From CAYONP01 sp964405335 (lineage in GTDB: Bacteria; Armatimonadota; UBA10988), in NCBI GenBank assembly GCA_964405335.1, contig CAYONP010000010.1:18838-82837 (forward strand): a stretch of 64,000 nt of DNA, in the 5' to 3' direction. Below, one piece after another: positions 25,819 to 34,889 of the stretch; within the stretch, counting starts at the first letter, position 1, and each line of letters opens with the position of its first letter. Under the pieces are notes generated by a model. That model did not search any database. It was not told the origin of the DNA and saw only the letters and a list, made by a program, of their open reading frames with translations. The position numbers were made by a program, and so were the translations under genes.

Positions 25819-28545
25819 TCAGCCGGTCGAGCGCAATCCAGCGGCGATGCCGCCGATGGTCAGCCGGACCAGTTCATCGAGTGCCTCGCGGGCCTCGGGC
25901 GGTGTGTTGGCCGGTGCCGCGTCGATTCGCCGCAGCGCTTCGATCTGCAGGTAGCAGAGCGCATCGACATAGGGCGTCCGGCGCGCGACTGCCTCGTCGA
26001 GCCAGGGGATTCTGGCCAGCAGGCTCGACTGCTCCATGACCGCCAGCAGGCCGGCCTCGCACTGCCGCGCCTCGTCGATCACCTGAGCGGCGATGCGGCG
26101 GCCCAGTTCGGGCGGCTCGACTCGCTCGGCATAGCGCGCGATCACGCCCTCGTCGACCCGCGCCAGAGCCAGCGCGGCGTGGTCGATCAGCACGGTGAAG
26201 AAGGGCCAGCGGTGGTACATCTCGCGCAGCCCCGACCAGCCATGCGCGGTGGCGTGTCGCGACAGCGCCGCGCCGACGCCGAACCAGGCCGGCAGCAGGT
26301 GGCGGCTCTGGGTCCAGGCAAAGGTCCAGGGAATGGCGCGCAGGTCGCGCAGCTCGCGGCGCTGCCGGCGGCGGCTCGGCCGCGAGGCGAGGGGCAGCGC
26401 CTCGATCGCGTCGATCGGCGTGGCCGCGCGGAAGTAGTCGGCGAAGCCCTCCTGCTCGACCAGCCGGCGGTAGGCCCGGTAGGCCTCGTCGGCCAGCTCG
26501 GCGGCGGCCTCGAGCCAGGCCGGTTGCGGTCGCGACGCGTTCTCGCGGGCGACTTTGAGGGCCGCGGCACAGAGCTGCTCGAGGTGTCGGTGGGCAATAT
26601 CCGGCTCGTCGTACCGCTCGGACAGCACTTCGCCCTGCTCGGTCAGGCGCAGGCCGGCGCGGGCGCTGCCGACCGGCAGGGCGCGGATCGAGTCGGCGGC
26701 GCGGCCGCCGCCGCGTCCGAGCGCCCCGCCACGGCCGTGGAAGCAGACCAACCGCACGCCGAACTCGTCGGCCACCGCCTGCATCGCCTGCTGCGCCGTG
26801 TAGAGCGCCCACTGCGCGGCGAGATAGCCGCCGTCCTTGGTGCTGTCCGAATAGCCGACCATGACGTACTGTAACTTGCGCTGCGCGGCCAGGTGGGCGG
26901 CATAGGCCGGGTGGGCCAACATGCCGCGGAGCAGCTCGGGCGCCGCGTGCAGGTCGTCGATGGTCTCGACCAGCGGGACAATCGGCAGGCGGGTGAAGGC
27001 GCCCTCGTCGGCCAGGCCGTAGCGGCGGGCCAGCCAGAGCACGCCGAGCACGTCGCTCAGGCCGTGGCAGAGGCTGATCATGAACGCGCCGAGCGCCTGC
27101 CCGCCGAGCAGCTCGCCGGCGTCGGCCAGGACCTCGAACAGCTCGACCAGCTCGGCGGCCTCGTCGGGCACCGCCTCGGGCGGCTCGGTCGCCGGCGCCT
27201 GGAGCAACCGCGACAGCACCGCCACGCGGGCTTCTTCGGGCCGGTCGGCATAGCCGGTCACCCCGTCGCCGCGCAGCAGTTCGCCGAGCTGGCGGCGCAG
27301 CACGGCCGAATCCTGGCGCTGGTCGAGCCGGAGGAGGTGGAAGCCGAACACCCGGCAGCGCCACAGCCAGTCATCGAGATAGGCGTCGGCGACGCGCTCG
27401 CCGCCGTGCTCGGCCAGGCTGGCGCGCATCAGCTCGAGGTCGGCCTCGAGCTCGGCCGGCCGGAGGTAGGCGCCGACCAGCGGGTCGCCGAAGGTGGCAC
27501 TGTCGGCCGAGCGCCGCAGGCGCCACTCGATGATGGTCAGCCATTGGCGGTAGAGCTCCGACGAGGCGATCGGCTCGAGCGGCTCGCGCACCCCGCGGTA
27601 GCGCTGCGCGGCCAGCTCTACCGCGCCCTGCAGCGCGGCGCTGCAGGGCGCCTGGCGGGTCGAGGCGGTGAGCAGGTCGAGCATCCGTCCCGCCTGCTCG
27701 CGGTGCAGCTCCAGCGCCTCGGCGCGGTGCCGGCGGAGCGTCTCGCGGGTGACCGCGGCGGTCACCGCCGGATTGCCGTCGCGGTCGCCACCGATCCACG
27801 AGCCGAAGCGCAAGAAGACCGGCAGGTCGATCGTCTCGTCCGGCCAGGCCGCGGCCAGGGCCTCGGCCACCTCGCGGTAGAGCCGCGGCACCACCGCCCA
27901 CAGCGTGCGGGCGTAGTAGAGCCCGACATCGACCTCCTCGAGCGCCGTCGGTCGGCGCAGGCGGAGCAGGTCGGTCTGCCACAGCGTGGTCAGCTCGGCG
28001 CGCAGCCGGCGGGCCAGGTCGGCTCGCTCGCGGGGGAGCAGGCCGACGTCGTCGAGTTCGGCGACGAGCTCGCGGATGAACCGCAGCCGGGTCCGGTTGG
28101 TGCGCCGCTTGGCCTCGGTCGGGTGGGCGGTGAAGACCGGCTCGATTTCGACCCGCGCAAGCAGCTCGGCCACCTCGTCGGCGGTGGCGCCGGCCTGTTT
28201 CAGCGCCTGCATCGCGGCCGCCAGCGATTCGGGCCGCGGGCCGGGATGCGCCGCCCGCTCGCGCTCGCGGACGGCGCGCATCCACTGCCGGTCTTCGGCC
28301 AGGTTGGCCAGGTCGAAGTAGCAGCTATAAGCCCGCGCCACGGCCCGGGCGGCGGTATCGTCCAGGCCGGCCAGCAGGTCGCACAGCTCGGCCTCGGCGG
28401 TGGCCTGGCCGGCGCGCCGGGCCGCCGCCAGGTCGTGCAGCGGCGCGCCGGAGCGCACCAGGTTGGCGCCGAGTTGCTCGCTCAGCACCTCACCCAGGGC
28501 CTCGACGAGCTCGCCTAACTCGCGCTGCATCGCCTCCGCCGCCAT
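25819..28545 (-). CDS. ppc: phosphoenolpyruvate carboxylase
   Basis: 908 residues, full length for the bacterial enzyme. It carboxylates phosphoenolpyruvate with bicarbonate to oxaloacetate, feeding the citric acid cycle. Catalytic segments are intact: VFTAHPTEAKRRT with the essential His near residue 139, FGSWIGGDRDGNPAVTA for substrate binding, VMVGYSDSTKDGGYLAAQW, and the glycine loop CFHGRGGALGRGGG. ATG 28545 has GGGAG 11 bases upstream, a long spacing; a second ATG six codons in is the alternative. It converges on the unknown exported protein gene, 30 bases apart. Confidence 0.97.
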   Translation of the reverse strand: MAAEAMQRELGELVEALGEVLSEQLGANLVRSGAPLHDLAAARRAGQATAEAELCDLLAGLDDTAARAVARAYSCYFDLANLAEDRQWMRAVRERERAAHPGPRPESLAAAMQALKQAGATADEVAELLARVEIEPVFTAHPTEAKRRTNRTRLRFIRELVAELDDVGLLPRERADLARRLRAELTTLWQTDLLRLRRPTALEEVDVGLYYARTLWAVVPRLYREVAEALAAAWPDETIDLPVFLRFGSWIGGDRDGNPAVTAAVTRETLRRHRAEALELHREQAGRMLDLLTASTRQAPCSAALQGAVELAAQRYRGVREPLEPIASSELYRQWLTIIEWRLRRSADSATFGDPLVGAYLRPAELEADLELMRASLAEHGGERVADAYLDDWLWRCRVFGFHLLRLDQRQDSAVLRRQLGELLRGDGVTGYADRPEEARVAVLSRLLQAPATEPPEAVPDEAAELVELFEVLADAGELLGGQALGAFMISLCHGLSDVLGVLWLARRYGLADEGAFTRLPIVPLVETIDDLHAAPELLRGMLAHPAYAAHLAAQRKLQYVMVGYSDSTKDGGYLAAQWALYTAQQAMQAVADEFGVRLVCFHGRGGALGRGGGRAADSIRALPVGSARAGLRLTEQGEVLSERYDEPDIAHRHLEQLCAAALKVARENASRPQPAWLEAAAELADEAYRAYRRLVEQEGFADYFRAATPIDAIEALPLASRPSRRRQRRELRDLRAIPWTFAWTQSRHLLPAWFGVGAALSRHATAHGWSGLREMYHRWPFFTVLIDHAALALARVDEGVIARYAERVEPPELGRRIAAQVIDEARQCEAGLLAVMEQSSLLARIPWLDEAVARRTPYVDALCYLQIEALRRIDAAPANTPPEAREALDELVRLTIGGIAAGLRSTG

Positions 28546-28572
28546 GCGCTTCGGTGCTCCCGGCCCATCGGC

Positions 28573-29814
28573 TCACTGGGTGGTGTTGAAGCCCATCTCG
28601 ACCTGCGCCTGCGACGTGTTGCGGAAGGCGTTCTCGCCGCGCAGCAGACAGCCGGTGATGCTCGCCGCGGTCAGGCCCGGCTGCAAGTCGATCTGCAACT
28701 TGTCGCTCATGAACTCGCAGGCGTGGACGATCAACCGCCCGCCCGAGGCCTGGATGCAGCCGACACCCTCGCCGGCGCCGTCCCAACCACTGAAGTGGCA
28801 GCAATTCAACACCAGCGTGCTGGGTCCCTGCTTGTCGACGTGGTAGCGCGTTTCGGCGATCGGCCAGAAGCCGCAGTTGCTCAGCTTGATCGGCCCGCGG
28901 TTGTTCGGCCCGACCTCGATGGTGCCCATGAACTGCCCGCCGGTCCACTGCACCCCGGCGTGCGGCTGGGTCTGGTTGAACCGCGCGGCGACCGGGCCGA
29001 TGTCGCTGCCCGAGGTGTGGATCACCGCGTTGCCCGGCCCGTGGCCGAAGTCGTCGAACAGCCAGCCGACGACCGGGAAGATGACGAAGCAGTTGCTGAT
29101 GAACTCCCAGTCGGTCCGCCCGATCTTGAAGCCGACCAGGTTCTGCTCGAGCCAGGCCTTGATGTCACCCTCGAACTTCGGCTCGAGCGCCATGCGGGTC
29201 CAGAAGTTCGGGTTGAAATGGACGTTCTCGATCCGCCCGATGTCGGTGCACTGGTCGACGTAGACGCCGGTCTTCAGCGGGCAGGCGAAGATGTTGCGCA
29301 CCGTGTGCAGCTCGTTCCAGTTGGTCCCCAGATCGAGCGCCTGGTACGGGTTGGTCAGCGTCATGTCGACGATCTGGCACAGCTCGCCGTCGATTCGGAT
29401 GGTCCACGGATAGGGCGCGATGTCGGGCAGCCGCTGCTCCGGGTAGTGGATCGTCATCTGCCGGATGACCGCGTTCGGCCGCAGCGTGACCAGCGGCTCG
29501 CCGTCGGCGTCGCCGCGCCCGCCATAGGCCAGCAGCACCGTGCCGATCGGATGCTCGGAGTGCGGCACGCCGCCGCTCGCGCCTGTCAAGGTAACCCCCG
29601 GCGGGACGTTCAGCGCGCCGTCGATGCGGTACTTGCCCGGCGGCAGCAGGCAGACCGGGCCGGCCTCGGCCGCGGCGTTCAGCGCGGCCTGGATCGCCGC
29701 CGTGTCGTCGGTCACGCCATCGCCCGTCGCGCCGTGCGCGCGGGCGTCCACCTGCGCCATCACACCACCTCCCGTCAGCATCGCCACCCAGAGCAGTCCG
29801 TCGATCCAGCGCAT
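28573..29814 (-). CDS. secreted right-handed beta-helix (pectate-lyase-3 type) protein
   Basis: 413 residues. After a signal peptide (LLWVAMLTGGGVMAQV) comes the hallmark start of the Pectate_lyase_3 fold, GATGDGVTDDTAAIQAALNAA, and then rungs of a parallel beta-helix (VTLRPNAVIRQMTIHYP, CQIVDMTLTNPYQALDLG, NEFHTV-like and ISNCFVIFP). Members bind or cleave polysaccharides outside the cell. No catalytic triad can be assigned with confidence. ATG 29814 has GGAG 7 bases upstream. It precedes ppc by 27 bases on the same strand. Confidence 0.85.
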   Translation of the reverse strand: MRWIDGLLWVAMLTGGGVMAQVDARAHGATGDGVTDDTAAIQAALNAAAEAGPVCLLPPGKYRIDGALNVPPGVTLTGASGGVPHSEHPIGTVLLAYGGRGDADGEPLVTLRPNAVIRQMTIHYPEQRLPDIAPYPWTIRIDGELCQIVDMTLTNPYQALDLGTNWNELHTVRNIFACPLKTGVYVDQCTDIGRIENVHFNPNFWTRMALEPKFEGDIKAWLEQNLVGFKIGRTDWEFISNCFVIFPVVGWLFDDFGHGPGNAVIHTSGSDIGPVAARFNQTQPHAGVQWTGGQFMGTIEVGPNNRGPIKLSNCGFWPIAETRYHVDKQGPSTLVLNCCHFSGWDGAGEGVGCIQASGGRLIVHACEFMSDKLQIDLQPGLTAASITGCLLRGENAFRNTSQAQVEMGFNTTQ

Positions 29815-29951
29815 AGCCCAGCTCCGCCCTTGACTCTCGCCGCAAGGTATGAGGGAGTCAACCGGTGAATCCGACCAGCGCCGTCGGCCCGCGTCTGCCG
29901 ACCGTCGCGGTCGGCGTCCGTGTCGACGGTGCCGCTACGCAGGAGCTGCCC

Positions 29952-30806
29952 ATGCCCTGGCTCGTGATCCTCCTCGCCGCGCCGGCCGGTCAGCGCGTCG
30001 CCGCCGGCGACGACATGCCGCAGCACCTGCTGCCCGGCGAGCTGCCGCTCTGGATCGACCGCCACCCGGTCACCTGCGAGCAGTATGCCCGGTTCCTCAA
30101 CGAGGTCCAGCCCGATCCCACGCGCCGCTTCGGCTGGATCGCCATCCTGGGTGAAGAGGACGATGGGCAGCAGCCGTGCGACATCGACGTCGAGCCGAAC
30201 GCCGGCTTCGTCGCCGTGCGCGGGCGCGAACAGGAGCCGGTGACGCAGGTCAGCCTGCGCGGTGCCACGGCCTATGCGAGCTGGCAGGGCCGCCGCCTGC
30301 CGTCCGCCGACGAACACAGGGCCGCGGCCGAACAGGCCGACCGGCTCGGTCTCCTGGGCTTCGGCGAGCTGCGCGAGCAGTGCCTCGACCGGCCGGTCGA
30401 CGATGACGCGACAGCGCTGCGCGAGGACGTGACCTTTCGCACCGTGCAGTCGGCCGCCGAAGGCGAGCTGAAGCAGACCCGGAGCGGCCTGCGGTACGTC
30501 GAACTGGCCGAGGGCGACGGCCCTCACCCGCGCCACGGGCAGACCGTGCGGGTGCACTACACCGGCTGGACCGAGGACGGCGTGAAGTTCGACAGCTCGC
30601 TGGACCGCGGCGAGCCGTTCGGGTTCCGGCTCGGCGAGGGAGCGGTGATCGCCGGCTGGGACGAGGGCCTGGCCGCGATCCGGCCGGGTGGCCGGCGGCG
30701 GCTGATTCTCCCCAACCACCTGGCCTATGGCGAGCGTGGAATCGACGAGGTGATTCCGCCGCGCGCCGTGCTGGTCTTCGAGGTCACGCTGATCGCGGCG
30801 GAATGA
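29952..30806 (+). CDS. FGE-sulfatase-like domain fused to an FKBP peptidyl-prolyl isomerase
   Basis: 284 residues with a signal peptide (PWLVILLAAPAGQRVAAG). Residues about 30-160 look like a shortened formylglycine-generating-enzyme-like domain (LWIDRHPVTCEQYARFLNEV, then VTQVSLRGATAYASWQGRRLPSADEHRAAA); full FGE-like domains are about 250 residues and the Cys-containing C-terminal half is missing. Residues about 175-284 are a complete FKBP domain (VRVHYTGWTEDGVKFDSSLDR, VIAGWDEGLAAIRPGGRRRL, YGERG, IPPRAVLVFEVTLI). It probably acts as an exported prolyl isomerase, with the FGE-like part as a binding module. AGGAG lies 6 bases before the ATG. The next gene begins 10 bases downstream, so they form an operon. 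Confidence 0.82.
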   Translation: MPWLVILLAAPAGQRVAAGDDMPQHLLPGELPLWIDRHPVTCEQYARFLNEVQPDPTRRFGWIAILGEEDDGQQPCDIDVEPNAGFVAVRGREQEPVTQVSLRGATAYASWQGRRLPSADEHRAAAEQADRLGLLGFGELREQCLDRPVDDDATALREDVTFRTVQSAAEGELKQTRSGLRYVELAEGDGPHPRHGQTVRVHYTGWTEDGVKFDSSLDRGEPFGFRLGEGAVIAGWDEGLAAIRPGGRRRLILPNHLAYGERGIDEVIPPRAVLVFEVTLIAAE

Positions 30807-30816
30807 GGAGTGCCCG

Positions 30817-31974
30817 ATGCGCTGGTTGATGCTGCCGCTGGCCGCCATGCTGCCCGCCTGCGCCGCCGAACGGCCGGTGCGCGATGCCGATGAACTGCGC
30901 GCCGCGCTGGCCGCCGCGCAGCCGGGCGACACCATTCTGCTCGCGCCGGGCGAGTATGCGGGCGGTTTGTCGGCCAGCGACCTGAACGGTGAGCCCGACC
31001 GGCCGATCGTGATTGGCGCCCAGGACCCCGAGCGCCGGCCGTGGCTGGTCGGCGGGGGCAATGCGATCCAGCTCTCGAGCTGCAGCCACCTCGAGATTCG
31101 CGACCTGGGCATCCGCGGGCAGAGCGGCAACGGGCTCAACCTCGACGACGGCGGCCGGCTCGATCACTCGGCCCACCACCTGACGCTGCGCAATCTGCAC
31201 CTCCAAGACATCGGCCCGCGCGGCAACCACGACGGGATCAAGCTCAGCGGCGTGCGCGACTTTGTGGTCGAGTCGTGCCTGGTCGAACGCTGGGGCGCCG
31301 GCAGCGGCTCGGCGATCGACATGGTCGGCTGCCGCGACGGCCTGATCACCGGCTGCCTGTTCCGCCACCAGCCCGACGAGCAGGGCAGCTCGGGGGTGCA
31401 GTGCAAGGGCAACACGCGGCGGATCACGATCCGTGGCAATCGCTTCGAGCAGGCCGGCGGGCGGGCGATCAACCTCGGCGGCAGCACCGGACTGCAGTTC
31501 TTCCGCCCGCCGCTGACCCCCGGCGGCGAGCACAGCGAGGCGGGCGAGTTGCTGGTCGAGCAGAACGTGTTCATCGGCTCGGTCACGCCGTTCGCCTTTG
31601 TCGGGGTCGACGGCGCGGTCGTGCGCCGGAACACGATCTACCGCCCGCGCGCCTGGCTGTTGCGCATCCTGCAGGAGACGCGCGAGCCGGGGTTCGTGCC
31701 CTGCCGGGGCGGCGTGCTCGAGGACAATCTGTTCGTCTGGCGGTCCGACGAGCTTCGGACACACGTCAACATCGGCCCGGGCACGGCGCCGGAGAGCTTC
31801 GTCTTCCGGGGCAACGCATGGTCCTGCGCCGACCAGCCGACGCGCAGCCGGCCGGAGCTGCCGGCGGCCGAGACCGAGGGCGTCTACGGCACCGAGCCGG
31901 CGTTCACCGACCCGGCCGCAGGCGACCTGAGGCTACAGCCGGGCAGCGCCCTGGCTGGCAAGGGGGCTGGCTAG
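30817..31974 (+). CDS. right-handed parallel beta-helix protein, probable lipoprotein
   Basis: 385 residues. The signal MRWLMLPLAAMLPACA ends in a possible lipobox. The rest is a parallel beta-helix of the chondroitinase B/polysaccharide lyase 6 kind: VRDADELRAALAAAQPGDTILLAPGEY, NAIQLSSCSHLEIRDLGIRGQ, LTLRNLHLQDIG, VESCLVERW, ITGCLFRHQPD, and ITIRGNRFEQAGGRAINLGG. Alginate or chondroitin-type substrates are possible but cannot be chosen. GAGGAG lies 6 bases before the ATG, and the gene follows the FGE/FKBP gene by 10 bases, so the two exported proteins are likely made together. Confidence 0.84.
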   Translation: MRWLMLPLAAMLPACAAERPVRDADELRAALAAAQPGDTILLAPGEYAGGLSASDLNGEPDRPIVIGAQDPERRPWLVGGGNAIQLSSCSHLEIRDLGIRGQSGNGLNLDDGGRLDHSAHHLTLRNLHLQDIGPRGNHDGIKLSGVRDFVVESCLVERWGAGSGSAIDMVGCRDGLITGCLFRHQPDEQGSSGVQCKGNTRRITIRGNRFEQAGGRAINLGGSTGLQFFRPPLTPGGEHSEAGELLVEQNVFIGSVTPFAFVGVDGAVVRRNTIYRPRAWLLRILQETREPGFVPCRGGVLEDNLFVWRSDELRTHVNIGPGTAPESFVFRGNAWSCADQPTRSRPELPAAETEGVYGTEPAFTDPAAGDLRLQPGSALAGKGAG

Positions 31975-31982
31975 AGGGTGAA

Positions 31983-32010
31983 GCCCGCCGGCCGTACGGC
32001 GCCGGCGGGC
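31983..32010. terminator. bidirectional hairpin between convergent genes
   Basis: A perfect 10-bp stem (GCCCGCCGGC and its inverted copy) with an 8-base loop stands between the beta-helix gene stop at 31974 and the RRM gene stop at 32030, which converge. No T-run is present. Confidence 0.6.
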
Positions 32011-32029
32011 CCGCTGTCTAGGCTGCGGT

Positions 32030-32341
32030 TTACCAGCGGCCGCGGCCGCCTCGGCCGCCGCCACCGCCACCACCGCCGCCGCCGCCACCACGCTCACGCT
32101 CCTGCGCGAAGTCGACCCGGAGGGTGCGACCGTCGAGCGAAGCGCCGTTCATCGCTTGCATCGCCGCCGCGGCGGCGTCGTCGGTAGCGAACCGAACGAA
32201 ACCGAATCCGCGCGACTGGCCGGTCTCGCGATCAGTGATCACGACGGCCTCTTCGACATCACCAAAGTTCTCAAACGCGGCCCGCAACGACGCATCGGTC
32301 GTTTCCCACGCGAGAGAACCCACGAACAGTTTACGCGCCAT
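32030..32341 (-). CDS. single-RRM RNA-binding protein with glycine-arginine tail
   Basis: 103 residues. RNP2 reads KLFVGSLAW and RNP1 reads RGFGFVRF, with the usual helix-strand pattern between (LRAAFENFGDVEEAVVITD) and the closing LRVDFAQ; then a tail of Gly runs with Arg. These small RRM proteins are common in Planctomycetota and cyanobacteria, where some are cold-induced RNA chaperones. ATG 32341 is the real start; the next upstream start is a TTG. The Gly tail is encoded by a GGC/GGT run that could slip in replication. Confidence 0.93.
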   Translation of the reverse strand: MARKLFVGSLAWETTDASLRAAFENFGDVEEAVVITDRETGQSRGFGFVRFATDDAAAAAMQAMNGASLDGRTLRVDFAQERERGGGGGGGGGGGGRGGRGRW

Positions 32342-32409
32342 GTTCCTCTGCTCTCCCAACGGTCTCTGGCCTACCTCGCACCGTGCTCAGACACTCGCGC
32401 AGCGGGCCG

Positions 32410-32437
32410 TTGATTGAGTTGGACCGCTGACTATAGC
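32410..32437 (+). promoter_or_regulatory. possible promoter for the caspase-like gene
   Basis: TTGATT at 32410-32415 is followed after 16 bases by TATAGC at 32432-32437, a fair match to the sigma-70 -35/-10 pattern in an otherwise very GC-rich region, 140 bases before the first caspase-like gene. The -10 core CTATAG is its own inverted copy and could serve the divergent RRM gene as well. Confidence 0.3.
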
Positions 32438-32576
32438 AGGAAATCGCCGCGGCGTCGAATCAACTTCGCCAACGCCACCGACATCGGCATCGGCGGGCAC
32501 AGCCAGCCCTACACCACGCCCGAACGCCGCCGATACGATCACGCATACTGGAACGATGCTCGATGGGAGGCGATCC

Positions 32577-34832
32577 ATGTGGCGACGACGCGCCTTGGCC
32601 GGCCTGCTGGTGTCCTTGTTCACCCTACCCCTGGGCTGCTCCAGCAGCGACGGCGTGCAGGTGGCCACCGGCAACCCGCCCGGCCGGTTGATTGCCGGCC
32701 GCGGGCCCGTGCCCAATCTCAACGCCGCCGTGGCCCTGGTGCTGGCCGACTACCTCGGCGTTGGCGCCGCGCGGCAGGACGGGCCGGTAATCGGCGGCGA
32801 CGACGATCCACTGCTCGACCTCTACCGCCTCGACGACACCGCTACGCCGCAGGGCACGGTCATCCGGCCGTTCTTCGACGAGACCGGCTACCGCCTCAAC
32901 CAGGACTACTTCGTCTTCTTCGTCGACCTCAACCCAGCGGCCGACTTCGAGCATCCGGCATTCTACCTCTATGTCCGGCCGGAGGACGGTGCGATCTTCG
33001 AGCAGCAAGTCGCCTCGTTCCCGGTGGTCGATGACCAGATCCGGCTGACCAGCGATGCCGACCAGGCGGCCCACCAGGTCTACGGCCACGCCCTGTTCCA
33101 GCCGCCGGCCGCCACGCGACAGTCGCCGCCGACGCTCTCGGGCGGCAGCGCGCACGGGCTGTTCGTCGGAGGCTCGGACGAGGGCCGGCGCCAGGCCGAC
33201 TTCGACCACGCCAACGACTACCTGAAAGAGGTCACCGGCGAGGCCGAGCCGCTGGATCTGCTGTGGCACAACCACCCGAATCCGATCGGCAAGGCCGACC
33301 TGGCGACGGCGCTGCGCGATGCCTCGAGCGGCCTCGGGGCCGACGACAAGTTCTTCCTGATCATCAGCACGCACGGCAAGGAGCTGCGGCCCGAGTTCCA
33401 GGTCGGCAGCGAGCGAATGACCTATGAGGAGCTGTGCCGGGCGATCGAGCAGAACGTGACCGCCGGGCAGGTCAACATCCTCACCGCGGTCTGCTTCAGC
33501 GGCAAACTGCACGACATCTTCCTCGGCTGGGACGACGACACGACCAAGGGCGTGCGCTGGTTCACCGGCGCGCCGAGCGACAAGGAGTCGTACTCGGACG
33601 AAGACCAGGGCAACTGGGCGCTCGCCTGCGCCTTCATGAAGCTGACCGAGGCACTCGCCGCCGCGCGCGGCGACGGGAGCCTGACGGTCGCCGAACTCGA
33701 GGAGGCGATGGCCGGGCTCCGCGTGACCGAGTCTGAGCTGATGGACAAGATCATCGCCAACGCGCGGTCCATCGGCGGCGCCGACAACCCCGCCGTGCAG
33801 CGCTTCATCGACGACATTCAGAGCGACGACGGCGCCTTCGACGCCTTCCCGCGACCGGGCACGCCGCGCGTCGGCGGTTTCGACGCCGAGGCCGGCGGCG
33901 ATGGTGGCGGCGGCGGAGGCGGCGGCGGTGGTGATGGCGGCGGTGGCGGCGGCGGTACCGGCGACGTACCGCAGGAGGCGCGCACGCTGGATTACTCGCT
34001 CGGTGTCGGGTCGGGTTCGATGGGTGTGCAGTCGGTCGGGATCAACAGCACGCGGCTCGACCTGATGACCGGCCCCGCCGGGATCGGCTCGGGTCCGATC
34101 ACGGCACAGGTGCAGATCGAGTTCGAGCAGGTCGGCGCGGCGGGCACCGGCACCATGGACTTCACCGGCACGGTGGCCTCATTCGGCGCGGCAACCGGCG
34201 GAGGTTATGTGGTGCTCGATCAGGGCGGCCGGTTCCCGGTCGTCTCGAGCCCAGGCGCGGGCGACGACGTCTGGTCGTTCTGGAACGCCGGCGTCAGCGA
34301 CCCGGCCATTCTCGTGCCGGGCCGTCCGCCGGGCGACCTGGGCGCCGGCGAGACGGCGATCGTGCTGTTCAACGACAGCGCCGGCCTTGCTCTGTCGCTG
34401 CTCGCGCCGGGCGGCACGGCGGTCGCCTCGAGCAGCCTGCTCGATGAACTCGGCTCGCTGGTGCTGGCGCTCGAAGGCACGGTCACGCCGCCCAGCGGGC
34501 CGGCGTTCGACACGGTTGGGACGCTGGTGATCGCCATCCGGGCCGAAGGCCAGCAGAACCTCCGCTCACGCTTGACCTTCGACACCAGCGCACAGGCCTT
34601 TCGGCAGTCGGCCATTTTCCTGCTCGAGGTCCTGCCGGCGCCACAGGCCGGGCTGGCGGCCGATGCGAACGACGACGGCGACGTCGATCCGGGCGACTAC
34701 CAGGTCTGGCAGAGCAACTTCGGCCGCACCGGAGCGACGCGCGCCGAGGGCGACTTCAACGGCGACGGCATCGTGGACGCCGCCGATTATGTCGTCTGGC
34801 GAGGTCAGCAGACGGGCACCAACGCTCGCTGA
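32577..34832 (+). CDS. caspase-like (clan CD) cysteine peptidase lipoprotein with EF-hand/dockerin-like end (copy 1)
   Basis: 751 residues. A lipoprotein signal ends LFTLPLGC. After a 200-residue conserved N-terminal region comes a clan CD peptidase core: strand FFLIISTHG with catalytic His H266, and NILTAVCFSG with catalytic Cys C306, then WFTGAPSDKESYSDEDQGNWALACAF, the strand that builds the specificity pocket in caspases/legumains. A Gly/Asp linker (about 440-465) joins a beta-rich domain, and the end holds two calcium-loop repeats (DANDDGDVDPGDY, DFNGDGIVDAADY). Secreted and membrane-anchored; a calcium link is inferred. ATG 32577 has GGGAGG 6 bases upstream. The next gene is a paralogue with the same length and layout. 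Confidence 0.8.
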   Translation: MWRRRALAGLLVSLFTLPLGCSSSDGVQVATGNPPGRLIAGRGPVPNLNAAVALVLADYLGVGAARQDGPVIGGDDDPLLDLYRLDDTATPQGTVIRPFFDETGYRLNQDYFVFFVDLNPAADFEHPAFYLYVRPEDGAIFEQQVASFPVVDDQIRLTSDADQAAHQVYGHALFQPPAATRQSPPTLSGGSAHGLFVGGSDEGRRQADFDHANDYLKEVTGEAEPLDLLWHNHPNPIGKADLATALRDASSGLGADDKFFLIISTHGKELRPEFQVGSERMTYEELCRAIEQNVTAGQVNILTAVCFSGKLHDIFLGWDDDTTKGVRWFTGAPSDKESYSDEDQGNWALACAFMKLTEALAAARGDGSLTVAELEEAMAGLRVTESELMDKIIANARSIGGADNPAVQRFIDDIQSDDGAFDAFPRPGTPRVGGFDAEAGGDGGGGGGGGGGDGGGGGGGTGDVPQEARTLDYSLGVGSGSMGVQSVGINSTRLDLMTGPAGIGSGPITAQVQIEFEQVGAAGTGTMDFTGTVASFGAATGGGYVVLDQGGRFPVVSSPGAGDDVWSFWNAGVSDPAILVPGRPPGDLGAGETAIVLFNDSAGLALSLLAPGGTAVASSSLLDELGSLVLALEGTVTPPSGPAFDTVGTLVIAIRAEGQQNLRSRLTFDTSAQAFRQSAIFLLEVLPAPQAGLAADANDDGDVDPGDYQVWQSNFGRTGATRAEGDFNGDGIVDAADYVVWRGQQTGTNAR

Positions 34833-34889
34833 AAAAGACCTTACACCTCGGCGCGAGGGTGCCACACTGGGCCTGCCCCGGAGTGAGGG

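Noticed and set aside
25819..30806. A pathway linking PEP carboxylase with the beta-helix protein
   Set aside because: They share a strand with a 27-base spacer, but functions are unrelated and nothing else supports a joint role.
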